Assembly: GCA_033026295.1 (NCBI GenBank)
Contig: CM065175.1
Coordinates: forward strand, 16,936,837 to 17,000,836
From: Channa striata
Lineage: Eukaryota; Chordata; Actinopteri; Anabantiformes; Channidae
Reading direction: 5' to 3'
DNA length: 64,000 bases
Under the pieces are notes generated by a model that was not told the DNA's origin, ran no database searches, and worked only from the letters and a program-made list of their open reading frames with translations. The position numbers and the translations under genes were made by a program. Positions 12,501 through 25,719 of the stretch are shown piece by piece. Position 1 is the stretch's first letter. The number at the start of each line of letters is the position of its first letter.

Positions 12501-15380
12501 TTTATCTCTTTTTTATCTTTTTCCAAAACTCTTGGCTCCTACTCGTGTCATCTCATCCTTTTGCTTCTCCTTCACCATCACTCCTCAAAAACAACTCAGT
12601 GACCTCACAGTCCCGCTCTGACATTTATACAATAATCATACACTTGGCTGCCATGTTTTGTACACTGCGATCATCTGCAGTGATAATCAGACCTGCCTAG
12701 TAAAGCTGTCAGCCAACCTGAGATTTATATAGAGTTTACAAGCGAAGGCCCAGAAGCTTTCTCACACAGGAAAACACTCTTTAGATATGCCAGAGATTTC
12801 GGTGATTGGCAGAGCACTACATGTAAAAGTCACCCAATTAACAATCATCTTGACTCTTTCTGTCATAGCTTTATATTGGTGTATGTCCACTTCTTTGTTT
12901 GTGAATGCAGTTGGTGCTGTAGTTATTTATGGGGAACCGTGTGCAAGAAGCAGCAAATGACTTTCTATTCCCAGTTTTACCAGCTTCTCCACCTTTGTTT
13001 TGATTTTATAATCAGCACTTTTCTCCTCACAGCCTGGAGGTCACACAGCTGTACAACTCACAAGAACCTAACGCAGGCTTTGTAGGTAACACAAAAAGAC
13101 CACCTTACTCACACAAACCCTCACAATCACCAATGCAAAAATGTGACTCTTCAGCTCTTTTACTGGTGCCAGTTGGTGCTGAAAGACCTTTGCTCTGTAC
13201 TTCTGCTGGAAATAGATTAACAGGCAAAACCTCCAAGTGTGTCCTGAGGGTCTGAATGTGGTTTAGTGTGTCCTGTCATCCAAATTCATTTGCGCCCTCC
13301 TCTTTCCTTCTTCTCTTCTGCCTTTGCCTTCTATCACCTTCGGAATGGCAAGTGATATGTGGACAGCAAGTTATTAACCTGTCAGCATGGCTGAATGTAC
13401 ATATTTTATCTTTGATATAAATAATCTGTTAGCTATACTGTTTTACCAGTAGATCCAATAACTGGGCTCAACTCCAGAGGACCCAACAATAACATCACAA
13501 CATGTCAGTCACTTTGCTTTCCTGAAATCACATTATTAAAGTTTTCCTGGTTTCAACATTTCTTGTACTGCGTCATTATTTATTTCTCATACTGGAATAA
13601 AGCAGGTTATCGTTCTAAAGAATATAATTAGAACTTTATGAAGAGCTAATGTTTTTCCAGTCTAAAAATGACACACACACATAAATACTCACAGAGCCTG
13701 AGGGGATGTGGTCCTGTCTGAGCCTGCATGCTCACATTGGCACGCTTCCAAAATACACACGTGTGGGAGATTTGTGTGTGTGCATGTGTTGTTGAAATTG
13801 TGGATTTGGGAGTGTTTTGAATGGCAAGCGTGCAAAGTGGATTTGGATTTGATTGAGTGGGTGTGTGTGGGTGTCATTTCAATGTCATACAAAAAATGTT
13901 TAGAGGTGTACAAACTCGTGCCAGTGGCGGAGAGCTGTTGTGTTTGACAGTTTTACATACTTTTTTTTATTTTGGACACAGCTCAGACCACAGTTGGAAG
14001 TTGTAGTGTTACTTGGGGCTGTTACATTGGGGGTGAGTGTGTGTCTGTGTGCAGAACACAGACATTCACTGCAATGTGCAGAGGTGCTGAGGAAAGACAG
14101 GAGACGCAGCTGTTCAGGGGACTTCAGGGGAGTCTGTGCTTGCATTAGCAAACATTTCCGCAGCGTCCTGCAGTGTGTGCACATTTTTAGGTTTGCTACA
14201 CCTGATTGCGTGTGGAAATTATTCTGCATTTTTTATCACATGAAACATAGCTTTATTGGCTGTTGGATGCAGTTCTTTCATCCCATGTAAAAAATCAAAC
14301 ATCAACATGTTTGTTATGGAATACATCAAATGTTTAAAGAAAAACAATATAAGTGATGTATTTTCTAATCTTTTAGTCCCTCAGTCACTTATAATTCTGT
14401 AGAATTCAAAAAATTTAAGCTTCAATGAACCTAAATTATAGTATGTCCAAAATGTTTTTTCCCATAATTGCCAAATATTGTAGCTTAGTTTCTGATTCAT
14501 GTTGTTGTTGTCTGTCTCATCTTTTCTTCATCAAACAGCTGTTCATCACATCTTTTAAACTGTCTTGGATGGAAATTCAGTGGGAAATTTATTGCATTTC
14601 ACAACCACACAGTTGCGTGCAAACTCAAAGACAAACCCTGATTTAACTTTTGTAGGGAGGAGTTCTTCCAGGTAAACATGTGTAAACTAAACGGAGCTGT
14701 AACTAAGTGCTGATGCAACCAGCCCTGCTGGAAACAGAGCCTGGTGAGGTGGATTAGGACAAGAGAGGAAAACGTGTTTTCAAGGCAAATCTGCTGATCA
14801 GACTTATAGACTTGTAGAAAGTGTATTGAAGAGTTCTGACAGGTGATACTGGGCCATGGTAATAATATTGTACTATACTATTACTCCTTTTGTCTTTTTT
14901 TGTTTCTCTTACAGTTGTATAGTGTAATTTTTGATATCAGTGGTAAATACAATAACTGTAATTAATATATAAAGACTAAAATGAGTTAGGTGCTCTCCTA
15001 CGAGAATGAAGATTAGTCAGTATTGGCTAATTTTACTACGTGTACAGGACAATCAACGTTGATTTATATTCATTAATAAACAGGTAATAAAATTGGAGTA
15101 CCTGTGTTACCTGGTGTAACACAATAACTTGAACGGTTGATCCAAGCAGTAGGTGAAAGTGCTTAACATGCAATATGTGACATGTAATCACAGATTCATG
15201 ACCTAACATGTCCGTGATTACACATCGTTCACCTGCTGACAAACGCCTTATGAGAAAAGACAGAGAATATTAACAATTCAATGTACACACAATGTCGCCC
15301 CCCAGTGATAAACCTGAAATATTGCCAACTCTTCCGCAAATTATTCTGATGTAGACTTAGTTCACTGTTTAAGTGAAAAT

Positions 15381-15705
15381 CCATCCATCTTCTATCTTCC
15401 ACTTATGCCATCGGGGTTGTGGGAAGCTGGAGCCTCTATCAGCTGTCAGTGGGCGAGTGGCGGGGCACAACCTTGACAGGTCGCCAGTCTATCTCAAGGC
15501 CAACACAGAGAGACATGCACAGATTGACAACCATTCACATTCACATTCACGCCTGTGGACAATTTAGAGTCACCTTAACCTAACATCTTTGTCTTTGGAC
15601 CTGGAGGAAACCCACCCAGGCATGGGGAGAACATGCAAACTCCGCACAGAGGCCTCAGCAGGCAGATAGATCCGAACCAGGAACCTTCAAACTACTCCAC
15701 CTGCG
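15381..15705 (-). repeat. tRNA-headed teleost interspersed repeat, fuller copy
   Basis: Contains segments typical of a very common fish repeat: GGGTTGTGGGAAGCTGGAGC, GTCAGTGGGCGAGTGGCGGG, CAGGTCGCCAGTCTATCTCA, GACAATTTAGAGTCACC and GGGGAGAACATGCAAACTCC. The tRNA-like head would be at the right end, so the element lies on the minus strand. It is the longest of three copies in the window. Confidence 0.75.
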
Positions 15706-17736
15706 TGTCTCCTGTTTATGTAAAAAGCCAATGAGAAATGCCCAACCATTCTGGTGTTACACAATATTTCACTCCCTTCCATTTGTGGAATGTCAGTCTC
15801 TGCGTGATGATAGCTTGTTTACAATGTTCTGGCCACCCGTCCAACAGGTTATCTCCTGAACCTGAACTTCTGTTCACACATAAAACAGATGTGGAGCTTC
15901 GAGCATGCCCGTTTCTGTATCAGGTGTCCAAAGGTGTGTCCTTGTTTAAAACAGAAAAGGATTATTACATTTGAACCTTGTGGCACAAAAGATCCACTTT
16001 ACCCGTTGAAGCTGCTTTGGCACGCTTGCCCTTGCATGCAAGCTGCCACCACACACTCATGGACACACTGTTTTTTCCGTGACACTGAAACAAAGACAGT
16101 CGTTTAAGATAATCCCAAATCCTGTTCCTGTTCTGCTGCTTACCATTAGTCAAAATGTGACAACATAATAGCACGTGGCAATTAAATCAACAGTTGCATT
16201 TGACTGAAAACACTTGTGTTGTGTTGAAAATAAAATAGGTTTACAACAAACTTGAGAGTTTTGTATTATAAATGACATAAACAAATGCCATAATTGTTCA
16301 AAAATTACAAAATGGGATAACATACACTAAATAAAAATTTGCTTTTGCTGTATTAGGAAAAGCAAAAGATGAAAAAATGTGTGTGAGTTCCAATAAGCAT
16401 TTTTGTACAAGAGTCCAAAAGACAAACTGCTTTATAGCTTCTAGTGTGGTTAACACTTCACACAAAGTGACGCAGTTTTACAGTTCACTGCAATTATCTG
16501 TCATTTATTGTTTTTCTCATGACATGATAGAAACATTCTGCGAGCAAGGCAAAATCTAAATTAGGAGATTCTGATTTGTGATCTGCTACATGTGAAGTCA
16601 TTCAAGTGCTGTGCTGTAACACAGGTAACCCCCACACACACACACACAGATATACATACACACAAAACAAAATGCATGAAAGTCACATGCTAGAGCTCTC
16701 ACAAACACACATACACATAAAAAAATCCCACTGTATATAAAAATACAGTCAGAGTCAGTTGATTTGAAAAACAGAATAAAAACAATATCTTGCTTTGAGC
16801 ACTTACATTTCCCAAACATAACTCTGAATAACCTTAGTCAATAAGTACATTAATTTTTGTCCAAGCTAAAGGAGAAAAAGTCAAATTGAAATTAACCAGA
16901 GCTCATACAACAGCCCTTCGTTAGCTGGTTACCTTGCCATTCAATAACTTCCTGAAAGTGTTTATTAATATATGTGCAAATCAATAAAATACCACAGTTT
17001 AAGCTGGACAAGTAGGCCATAAACATTTTTCACTTTGTTCAAAATGTATAAAGCTGTAACATATTGCCGTGTTTATTAGTCAGTCAGCACGACGCAAAAA
17101 TAATTCCTCTGAACCTTTTTACTGTGATTTCTATTGTAATCTGACAACACTGAGGAAACAGTGATTATGTTTACATAGCCCAAATACCACACAACTCCTT
17201 TTAAAATGCAAAACTACATAAAATACCTGTGAAATACCACAGAGACACGTAATCCTGATGTGAGCCAGCTTAACTTTACAATTCAACAACGTATATTCAC
17301 ATTCTAGTACTGCATTACTGTATATTCACATTTTTAACAATTGTTGAGGCTACATAAAAAAATTAGGATAGAAAAAAGACATACAGTACATATGAGGGGC
17401 TTTGATAAGATGACAGTCTGTTATCTGCATATTTATGTACGTTATGAATCCTAGTTACATGCAACTTTGATGTCTAATCATTCTGGGTCGAATGAAGATA
17501 AGTGTAAAAGGAGGACAGATTTGTTTTCATACACGCAAACCAATTTTCTTAACCTGTTATGTTAACCTGTTAAAGGTTTTTGATGCATCCTGTAAACAAA
17601 CGTCTGCATAGTCTATAATTACTTCAACCACAATTTCCAAGGATAACTGCAAAATACAGGAGAAAGCAGGATAAATAAATCAAGCCACAGGAGACATATT
17701 CTTAGGCCAAGTGCAAATGCATTTTTTTTTCATATT

Positions 17737-17742
17737 TTTATT
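17737..17742 (-). other. trim46: Candidate trim46 polyadenylation signal
   Basis: TTTATT on the plus strand gives AATAAA on the minus strand, about 190 bp beyond the trim46 stop codon. It is the nearest good match seen downstream. Confidence 0.4.
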
Positions 17743-17927
17743 CAGACCTAAAAAAAAATTTAATAAAATCTAGAAAAAAATCAAATATTGTCCAGGAACA
17801 AGTCAAGTATTGGAGACTGACAAAATCAAGGCAATGAATCATCCACATACATCAGGCGGTGACAGATATGAGATTACCTTTAATCGCTGAGTGAACTGTG
17901 CTGATAAACTGCTGTCGCACTACAATT

Positions 17928-20900
17928 TTATTTACTGAGATTAGTTGCACGTGTTTGGATGGTTACCCTCCGAGGCGGTGGCTCTTCGATGGTCCGATTG
18001 GCCACAAGATCCTGCAGCTGCAGGGCTCCTCCACCAATGAAGCAGAAGGCCGGACACACTGGAGCTGAACAGTCCATGTGTCCTTCCCATAGGATACGCA
18101 ACGAATGAGCATCGTAGAAAGTGACACGTCCTTTGTCACAGTCCAAACACACTCCTAGTCGTGGTGGAAGAGGAGTGGTATGAAGGTGACGCGGGTTGCT
18201 ATGACTGCTGCCTTGGGAGTTTCCTCCTCCGTGGCTCTGGCTGTCCCCCTGGCAATGACTGTGACCATGTCCTTGAGGAAGGAGGATCTTGCCCATGCCC
18301 ATAGTCAGGAAGCAGAAAGGAGGTAGGTCTTGGCCATCCTCAGCACCACTGTCATGGCCACTGTCAGGGTCACACCTGGGGGGAAGTGGAGAGGAGGAGA
18401 AAGTTATGTTGAACAAGAAAAAAATATCAAAGTCACATGCAACAAAATATTTAAATGCCAAGGTCATTAGATACTCAAAACTTGTAGGAAAGCCAAGGCC
18501 TGGAAACATAGCCTCAAATTGATTTTAAGGATCATAAAGTAAATAAAAGCCAGGTCACATTTGTAGCACACAGTTTAATTAACTACTTGACTATATGCAG
18601 ACGGACTTTAAAGAAGATTAGTATATTTTTTATTAACATTTCATAAATAACAACATGTAATTGTGGCAGGGGTCACTCTGTAATGATGAACCCACAGAGG
18701 AATATCGAGCACCACTGCAGTTCCTCTCAGCAGTTTTCTTTGTTCCAGCTCATGGTTTTAGTTTACAACCTTCAAGTGTACGGTGTTGTTTTAGTTTCAC
18801 AATTCCAGATATAATACAGGATTTTCTACTGCCCCCAAGTGGTCAAATCTTCAATAAAATCTCAATTAAATATCGTATAACTGTAGACAACATTCTGGCA
18901 TGGCTCCTATTACACTATATAAAGTGCATATTAAGCATTGTACCCTAACAAGAGAATTACTTATCAATAGGATCAGACAGGGTAAATTCTGTCTGTCTTG
19001 TATTTATCGTGACAAGAAACAATGCTTAGTCAATCTTCAAGTCTATATTTATTTTTAATTCTATAGTTTTGAGGGTAATGTTCAGTTACCGAGGGCTGGC
19101 CATATCCTGAGGCAGGTGAAACCACTCTTGTAGTTTAGCTTCCTGTCCTACTCCCACCTGTAAATGAGAGAAACAGAATGACAGAAAGCTTTGGATCATT
19201 TTGTGTTAGCATGTAATGTACTGTATATATAACATAAATGCAGCACATCCCACCAGCAATCATCCCTCTCACCTTTACTAGGTAGGAATCAGGCTCCACA
19301 GAGCATGCCCAGTAGTGTCTGCCTTGAGTGACAGCTAAGTCAGCAATCAGCAGGTCAGAGGTCAAGTGGCACGATGTGAGTGTGCGGTCGGCGGCCTGCA
19401 GGAGAGAGAGGCCAGGCACACTGCGGGCATAGGTCTGGCCTCTACCCAGCGCCAACCTGTCAGCGTGCAGACCCCAGCGAGAATCTAAGGAGAAACTCAA
19501 CACTGGGAGGAAGGGAGAGGTGAGGCGGGAGGGGCAAAGGAGAAAAGAGTTGACAAGGAAAGTCAGAGTAAAAGAGTCAGAAGGGAGGGAGGATTAGATC
19601 AAACTACAGCTAGTCTGAAAACTCTGTAGGACAAGAGCTAAGAAAGACCTGAGCCTGATCAAAAGGACAGGGGCATATTAAGAGGTGGCTTTGAGAATCA
19701 GAGTAAAGATAACATTCACAGTAACGGATCACCCAGTAAAGTTTTTGTTTAAATGCTGTTTTGTGAAGGGATGACTGCATGGAATAATAAGAGAAATAAT
19801 AGACAATACATATAAATGAGTTTTTGAAAGTGAAAATAAACAGACCTGTAGCAAGAAAGACAAGCAGAAAGAGTCTGACTGGGATGAAACTGGACTGCAG
19901 AACAGAAAAGGAAGATTTGGTGCAGAAGCTAAAATTAAAAAATGGGGATGGAGAAAATCAAGAAAATGGAGAGAAAAGATTCACAAAGATTAGTAAATCA
20001 GTTTAAAAAGTACTGTAATGGCCAATAAGGTTTTATTACCAATGCTGCCCAAACATTTTAAAATTAAATTCCAACCTTGAGGCACAGTACTGGTTTGCTG
20101 CATTAGAAATGATGACATGCTTCATTGGTTTTTGCAATGATTAGACGTTTTGCAGTGAAATAACTATAAAAAAAACAGCAATAATACTAATGTGTATCCG
20201 TTGTAAATATCTCACCAGGTGCAGGTGGAGTGTGGAGGTAAATTTCCTCACTGAACTCTCCAAACCCGGCTTTGTTGCAGCCTCTCACCCGCAGCACGTA
20301 CACACTGTCCATCTGCAGTCGGTCAACCACAGCGCTATTCCCTCTCACTTCATCCAGGCGCTGCCACACTGCTTCACTGTTAGGAGATCTGGTGCCCCCC
20401 CACGTGGCTCCAGCTCCTCCTGCTCGCCGCTGATACTCAACTGAGAAGTGCCAAGCTGGGGCTGAGTCGTGAGGGAGACGCCAGCACAAGAACAGCTGAT
20501 CGTAAGCCAACGTCTTCTGAGTGTCAACAACTGGAGCCAGTGGGGCTGTGGATAAAATAAAGCAGGAACAGAAAGACGGTTTCCTTAACTGGTCACTAAC
20601 GTATATCATTTTAAGAACACAGAAACAGAGAAGCTCACCGGGTATAAACTCCAAGCTGTTGATAAGCTTGACCTCTTTGGATGCATCTAAGTGAAAGTGT
20701 CTAAAGGAGGGATCGGCAGCAAGAGTGAAGCACTGCAGGTGTTCTATGGCTTTCACCAGCCTGAAGGAGGAGAGGCAGTGACAAAATAAACCAGAGGAAA
20801 AAATAAGATGTACAACTAATTCTTCAAAGGTCTGTAAATGTACTGTATTTGCTTGCTGTAGGTAGCCTACCTATTGTGAGTGACTCTGGCTGCCTGTACA

Positions 20901-23900
20901 AAGCAGGGCGCATCGGTCTCCTTCAGCAGCTCCTGCGTGTAGGCCATCAGCCCTGCATTCTCAAGCAGGCCTTGCCTCTCTGAGACCTGAGCCGACAGGG
21001 CTTCCCCCCTCCTGCAGCGAGATCCCTCTAGGGCCAGAGCCAACGCCCCCTGACGCTCAGCTACAGCTGCTCCAAGCTCCCGGATACAGTGGGTCAGCTG
21101 CTGCAGAGCCACTGAGCTGTTTGCCTGGAGACAGACACCGAGAACGGAAAGAATGGGAAGGAGTTACAAAAACAATGGCCCATTAGAAATAACAGACACA
21201 AAGATCATGTTTTTGAGCACAGGAAGTGTCTTGTCACATTCCTTTGACACACCTCTAGAGGACCTAATAATATTATTTGTCCCTTCATCTGCAGTTGGAG
21301 CTCCAGAAGAGCTGGAGAAAAAGACTAGGGATGCATTTGTGTTTGTGTTACAGCCCAACAAAAAGTAGGTCCCCTTCCTTTTTTTGCATTAGGTTCTAAC
21401 CTGTTATATAAATATTGGTTCTAACCTGTTATATAAAATGTAAAACATATCATAGTGTATGACAAATTTACATTATAAAAAAATGAGAACACAGACAAAG
21501 CAACATTTTAGGTAGTTCACCTCCATCTGTTTGATGGCAGCCTCCACTTGAGTGATCTGGCTTTGTATTGTGTCTTGGTTGGCCAGGATGAAGCTGACTT
21601 CCTTGCCAATTTTCTCCTTCAAGACCAAAACAAAAGGAAACACTTTAAAACTGTTAACATCTGGACCCTCATTCAATTCAAACATACTTCACACAAACTC
21701 ACCTTTAGGGCCTGGTAGGCCTGTGCTATAGGCAAGACTTTGTGTCCATGGTGGACACGTCGCAGCTTACAGAGTGGGCACAGCAACCTCTGGCAATTAC
21801 GGCAGTACCACTGCAGCCTCTCCTGCTCATGCTCTGTGCATGTTAGCACCTAAGATACAATGGAGGATTGATGCACCATGATAGTAAAGGATAAATTACT
21901 GTACAGCACAAGCACAAAAACAGACAAACCTTTGGCCTAAAGTTGTTGGTGGGTAGAATATGTTCGTGCTGAGCTCGTGGAGTTCCCCAGGGATGGTAAA
22001 GTTTGAAACACTCGTTGCAGAAGTTGGACTTGCAGTCAGCGCAGCCTTTAGTGGCCTCCAGAGACTGAGGAGGCTTACAGAAACCACACATGATGGCTAC
22101 GCTGCCCAGGCTTACTGTGTGCCTGTACCTAGAGGGCAGACAGGGGGAGAGGGAGATAAAGGCCGGGCAGAGCTAATTCTTCAGCAGTGAAGAAAGAAAG
22201 CATTAAATGAGCCTTTTAAACTGAAGACAGGGAAGATTGAGCTCGTCAGAGTTCCTGCTCCCTTTTCAGTAGTTAGGAGTCCAACTCTTTAAATGCCTGA
22301 CCTGGATACATCACCAGCAGCTGCCTTGTTAGTGCATCCTGTGCAGTAAAACATGCACCGTCACACTTTCCTGACCAACACAACCACTGCCTAGGGAGGG
22401 AGCAGCTGCACTTATTCTATCAAACTGCTGTGTGGGAAACAAGGGAAGCTGCCCAACCCCTTAACTCTCTCCCTGTCTGAAAAACAGCTCCGATCACTTT
22501 GATCTTCTCTAGCTGAACTGATAACAGAAGATTACTGAGATTAAAGAGGCATGAGAAGTTCTTCACCATAAACGTGCTTAACTAAAGTTTGATTAAAAAA
22601 TAACCATATTACCAGAGTTGCTGCTGCCCTATAATGCAGTTTTTGAGCTGTTCCTGCAATCTGGTCTTTTTACCCTTGGATCAGGAGTAAAGAAAAGATT
22701 CATCACTGAAATTCCTTCCAGCAAATGATTTCCTGTCTCCTTTCTAAAGTGGTATTGACTAAGCCCTTTATTTGCTGCCTTTCTTCATTGCCTGCAATTT
22801 TATTTAAAGGATTTTTTTCTAATTAGTAATTACCTTGTTTTTGTTGCTAATCTGATGATGATAACACAAAATAAAAACACATGACACATCTATATATACA
22901 CACATATATATATACACACATATATATATACATACACACATATATATATACACACATATATATATACATACACACACACACACACACAAACTGCATTTCA
23001 TAGTGGTTGAACATATATGCACCTTTCCACAATTCGCTCCAAAGTGAGGTTGCGGAGGCAGTCCGTCAGGCCTTTCTCCCCCAACTCCACATCCCGCTCA
23101 CAGGTAGGACATGGGAACAGCATGGGGGAAGATGTCATGTCCTTCCGCCTTCGCCCTGGGTACGTCCCACACACTGGTAGAATAATACAGATGTAGAGGG
23201 CATGAAGGACAACAGAAATGATTAAACATACAGAGGCAATAAGGTGGCGTTAGAATCAAAGATCTGTCTGCGTACAAGAGACAGCTAATGCAGGATTCAT
23301 GACAGATAGTCTCTGAGAAAATGCAAAAAGCAGAGTTCAAGTTTGTCCCTCATTAACTACATATGGAACACGGAATAACGGAATAAATAAATATGTTCAC
23401 AGTAAAGGACGTGCTTACACACACAAACACACACACTGAGAACACCTGCTCAAAAGATGCTTACTGACTTTTTCTGACTTCTCCCTAACTCTCTGCTTCT
23501 ATAACTCTTGCCCTACATACAGGTAAATAAGTCATGAGATGGAGACATGAAGCTCTGCTCAGCAAGATGCAGATATTTCAGCAAGACTATCTTTGAAACT
23601 GTGAACTGTAGCATCATTACATCATCTGTGCATTATTAAATGCTGACGTCACTCTAAGGTGACTAAATCTTGAGACCATTCACTTTTACTGAAAAATATC
23701 AAAACTATTTTCCTCACCTGTTTTCAGGATCCGTTCCATGCGATCAGGGGTCCTAGGGGTGGGTCTGCGTGCTTGTCGTGGGGAGCGTGTGTTGGGCGTG
23801 GAGGCTGGTGAGTTGGGTTCTGGAGGGAGATCTGGAGGAGGATAACCTCTTTGTACTAACACCTCAGCCGCACACAACAGACACACACTGTGCTGGCACG

Positions 23901-24905
23901 GCAGAAGGATCGGCTGCTTCACCATCTCATCACACACTGGGCAATACAGCTCCTGTTCCATGCTCTTCATGTTGGACTATTGAAAAGGGGAGAGAGATTT
24001 AGGAATGGGAGAAAGCTGGTATAAAAAGGAGATCTTTACATTCTAAATCTCTTTTACCCTAAAAATACAAAGTACTGTATATGAGATGTGTAGGAGTGGT
24101 GAGTGAGAAGGGCAGCTCTTACAGACTGGTTATGTACTGTGTGCTGTGTGGTATACAAAGCACAGGGAGGACAAATGTGGAGGAAAAATAGCTGTCCCTG
24201 ACTCCAGGTGTTAGCTGGCCTCCCTTGATAGCCATCTAGTGTCATCTTGCCTTTTACCTTTTCATTTCTACATTTCATATGGAATTACCTCATGCGCCAT
24301 GCGCCTAAGTGGACATACGATGCCTTTATTTAAAATGGGGAAATGTTCTAAATCAATATTTTAAATGCATTGCTCAGTTTGTTGCTGGCTGAGCAGGCCT
24401 TGTTCAGCTAAACGCAGCATCCCGTTTCTATGACAACGCGCATCATCTCTGCCTTCTCATCGTGTGGCCCATGAGCACGCAATTTAAGCGACCGTTGTCA
24501 TTTTCTACTGATTATGATCACCAAATATCACCTTCTTCATCTAATACAACCTTTGGATTTAATGGGTATGACATTTGTAGTCCTTGCACCGACAATGCAA
24601 GCGCTTTGAAAGAGAAACCCCATATCCCCTCGATTCCGTCTAGATGCCAAAAACCCTGTGAAGGTATAAATGCCTCACATTCCTCCACCACTTACGCTGT
24701 ATGCGCATTCTGAGGACTCGACGAGAAATAAGGCAAAACTCTATTATTAAATATGCCTTAGATGACAAAAGGCAATGAGCACTGGTCATTATAATCGCAC
24801 ACATGGTTGAAATAAATATTGCAATAAAATGAGCGTCATACTCACACTAATGCGAACCAGCGCGTCCATGATGGAGGTAAAGGTTTGTAAGTCCGCCTCT
24901 GCCAT
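17928..24905 (-). CDS. trim46: Tripartite motif protein 46 (axon initial segment, TRIM/RBCC class I)
   Basis: Neuronal RING/B-box/coiled-coil protein that bundles parallel microtubules at the axon initial segment. Twelve coding exons (minus strand, 5' to 3'): 24846-24905, 23718-23976, 23023-23173, 21930-22128, 21703-21849, 21521-21616, 20871-21124, 20639-20760, 20216-20545, 19273-19502, 19090-19157 and 17928-18375. They total 2364 nt, 787 residues, close to the human length. Start [40 protein letters not shown] and a later CPTC. First B-box: CGFCKPP to [12 protein letters not shown]. Second B-box: [16 protein letters not shown] to HHGH. Then come a coiled coil with COS box ([33 protein letters not shown]), a fibronectin III domain ([25 protein letters not shown]) and a SPRY domain ([46 protein letters not shown]). 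A His/Gly/Ser-rich insert of about 30 residues interrupts the SPRY domain. Confidence 0.95.
22894..22989. repeat. Alternating TA/CA microsatellite
   Basis: Repeats of the pattern TATATATACACACA, ending in a pure CA run (22972-22988), in trim46 intron 3. Its right end is about 35 bp from the donor side of exon 3 (23023). Confidence 0.9.
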
Positions 24906-25411
24906 GGTCCCGCGGTGCCGGTGCCTCCGTAAAACAGTGACTAGACCCGCGTCTCTAGACAAAGTCGAGGGCAGCGCGTGTCAGTGGAACCAGGACAAGG
25001 CCCAGAGCAGCGAACCATCACAACACGCACAGCTGTGGGGGTTGCGTGCTGTTGCGCACACGCGGATTCCGTTCGGTCTGTCTGGATCAACGGGTCGTCG
25101 TAGGATGGGAGGGGGATCCGGATCTGGAGTTCAGCCTATAGACGATCACAGCCGCACTGGCCACGGAGGAAGAAACATCATCGTTAAAACGGATGGTACA
25201 TGTTATTGCAGTAACTATTTTATTTGATTCATTTGACGATGTCATAACATCCTGTTTGATTCCACCATAACGGCATAAATAAAAAATTATACAAGAGGGG
25301 TTTTATGAGCATATTCTTGCATTTTTTTTTAAATCTTCGTCGTTCCGTGAGGTCCATGCGCCTCCGTAACCTAAAAGCCAAATCGTTTGTGGCCCAGTTT
25401 GTCGTGTTCTC

Positions 25412-25416
25412 ATTGG
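25412..25416 (-). promoter_or_regulatory. Inverted CCAAT box in the trim46-tmem107 divergent promoter
   Basis: ATTGG (CCAAT on the minus strand) lies between the divergent trim46 and tmem107 starts, in a GC-richer stretch (about 25360-25560). A short motif with positional support only. Confidence 0.3.
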
Positions 25417-25524
25417 GTGTCAGTGTGGCGTGAGAGAAAGAAAACGCGAACGTTCAACGTATCCGGAACCTTTCAATCTACGTTTTCTGCTCGGTCAGTA
25501 ATAACGGACGCACCAAAATCGGAG

Positions 25525-25538
25525 GTTGTTGTGGCAAC
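25525..25538 (+). promoter_or_regulatory. tmem107: X-box-like RFX site upstream of tmem107
   Basis: GTTGTTGTGGCAAC matches the RFX X-box pattern (GTTGCC AT GGCAAC) at 11 of 14 positions, with a perfect right half-site GGCAAC. It lies about 180 bp before the tmem107 ATG. RFX factors drive ciliary genes through such sites, and TMEM107 is a ciliary transition-zone protein, so motif and function agree. Occupancy is inferred. Confidence 0.5.
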
Positions 25539-25719
25539 CGTCTTCAGAAGCCGTGTGTGATGTTGACTTTGTTTGTAGATAACCATATAAGTAAAGTAGA
25601 TGTATGTTCGATAAATTGCTGTAATTATATCTAGCTTCCGCATGTTTAACCGTGTCGTTTCCTTCCGCCTAAAGAGAAGTAAATAAATGCTAAGTTAGCA
25701 AAGCGCGGGTACATGAAGC

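Larger units (their letters stand above)
8976..17927. other. Gene-poor spacer between slc50a1 and trim46 (convergent 3' ends)
   Basis: About 9 kb without a supportable gene. It should include the slc50a1 3' UTR (AATAAA near 9066 and near 10083 are candidates) and the trim46 3' UTR, with a minus-strand AATAAA at 17737-17742. It also holds a Tc1-like relic (9350-9545), a poly-G run (11558-11570), short CA tracts (12230-12251 and near 16630) and a tRNA-headed repeat (15381-15705). Open frames here are short and low in complexity and show no family resemblance. Confidence 0.6.

Noticed and set aside
13940..14290. 116-residue frame and overlapping minus-strand frame in the slc50a1-trim46 spacer
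   Set aside because: Both strands are open over the same bases and neither has a recognisable domain; probably chance.
24462..25227. Plus-strand frames of 83 and 132 residues over the trim46 first exon
   Set aside because: They are antisense to trim46 exon 1 and its CpG-rich upstream region, with no domain resemblance.
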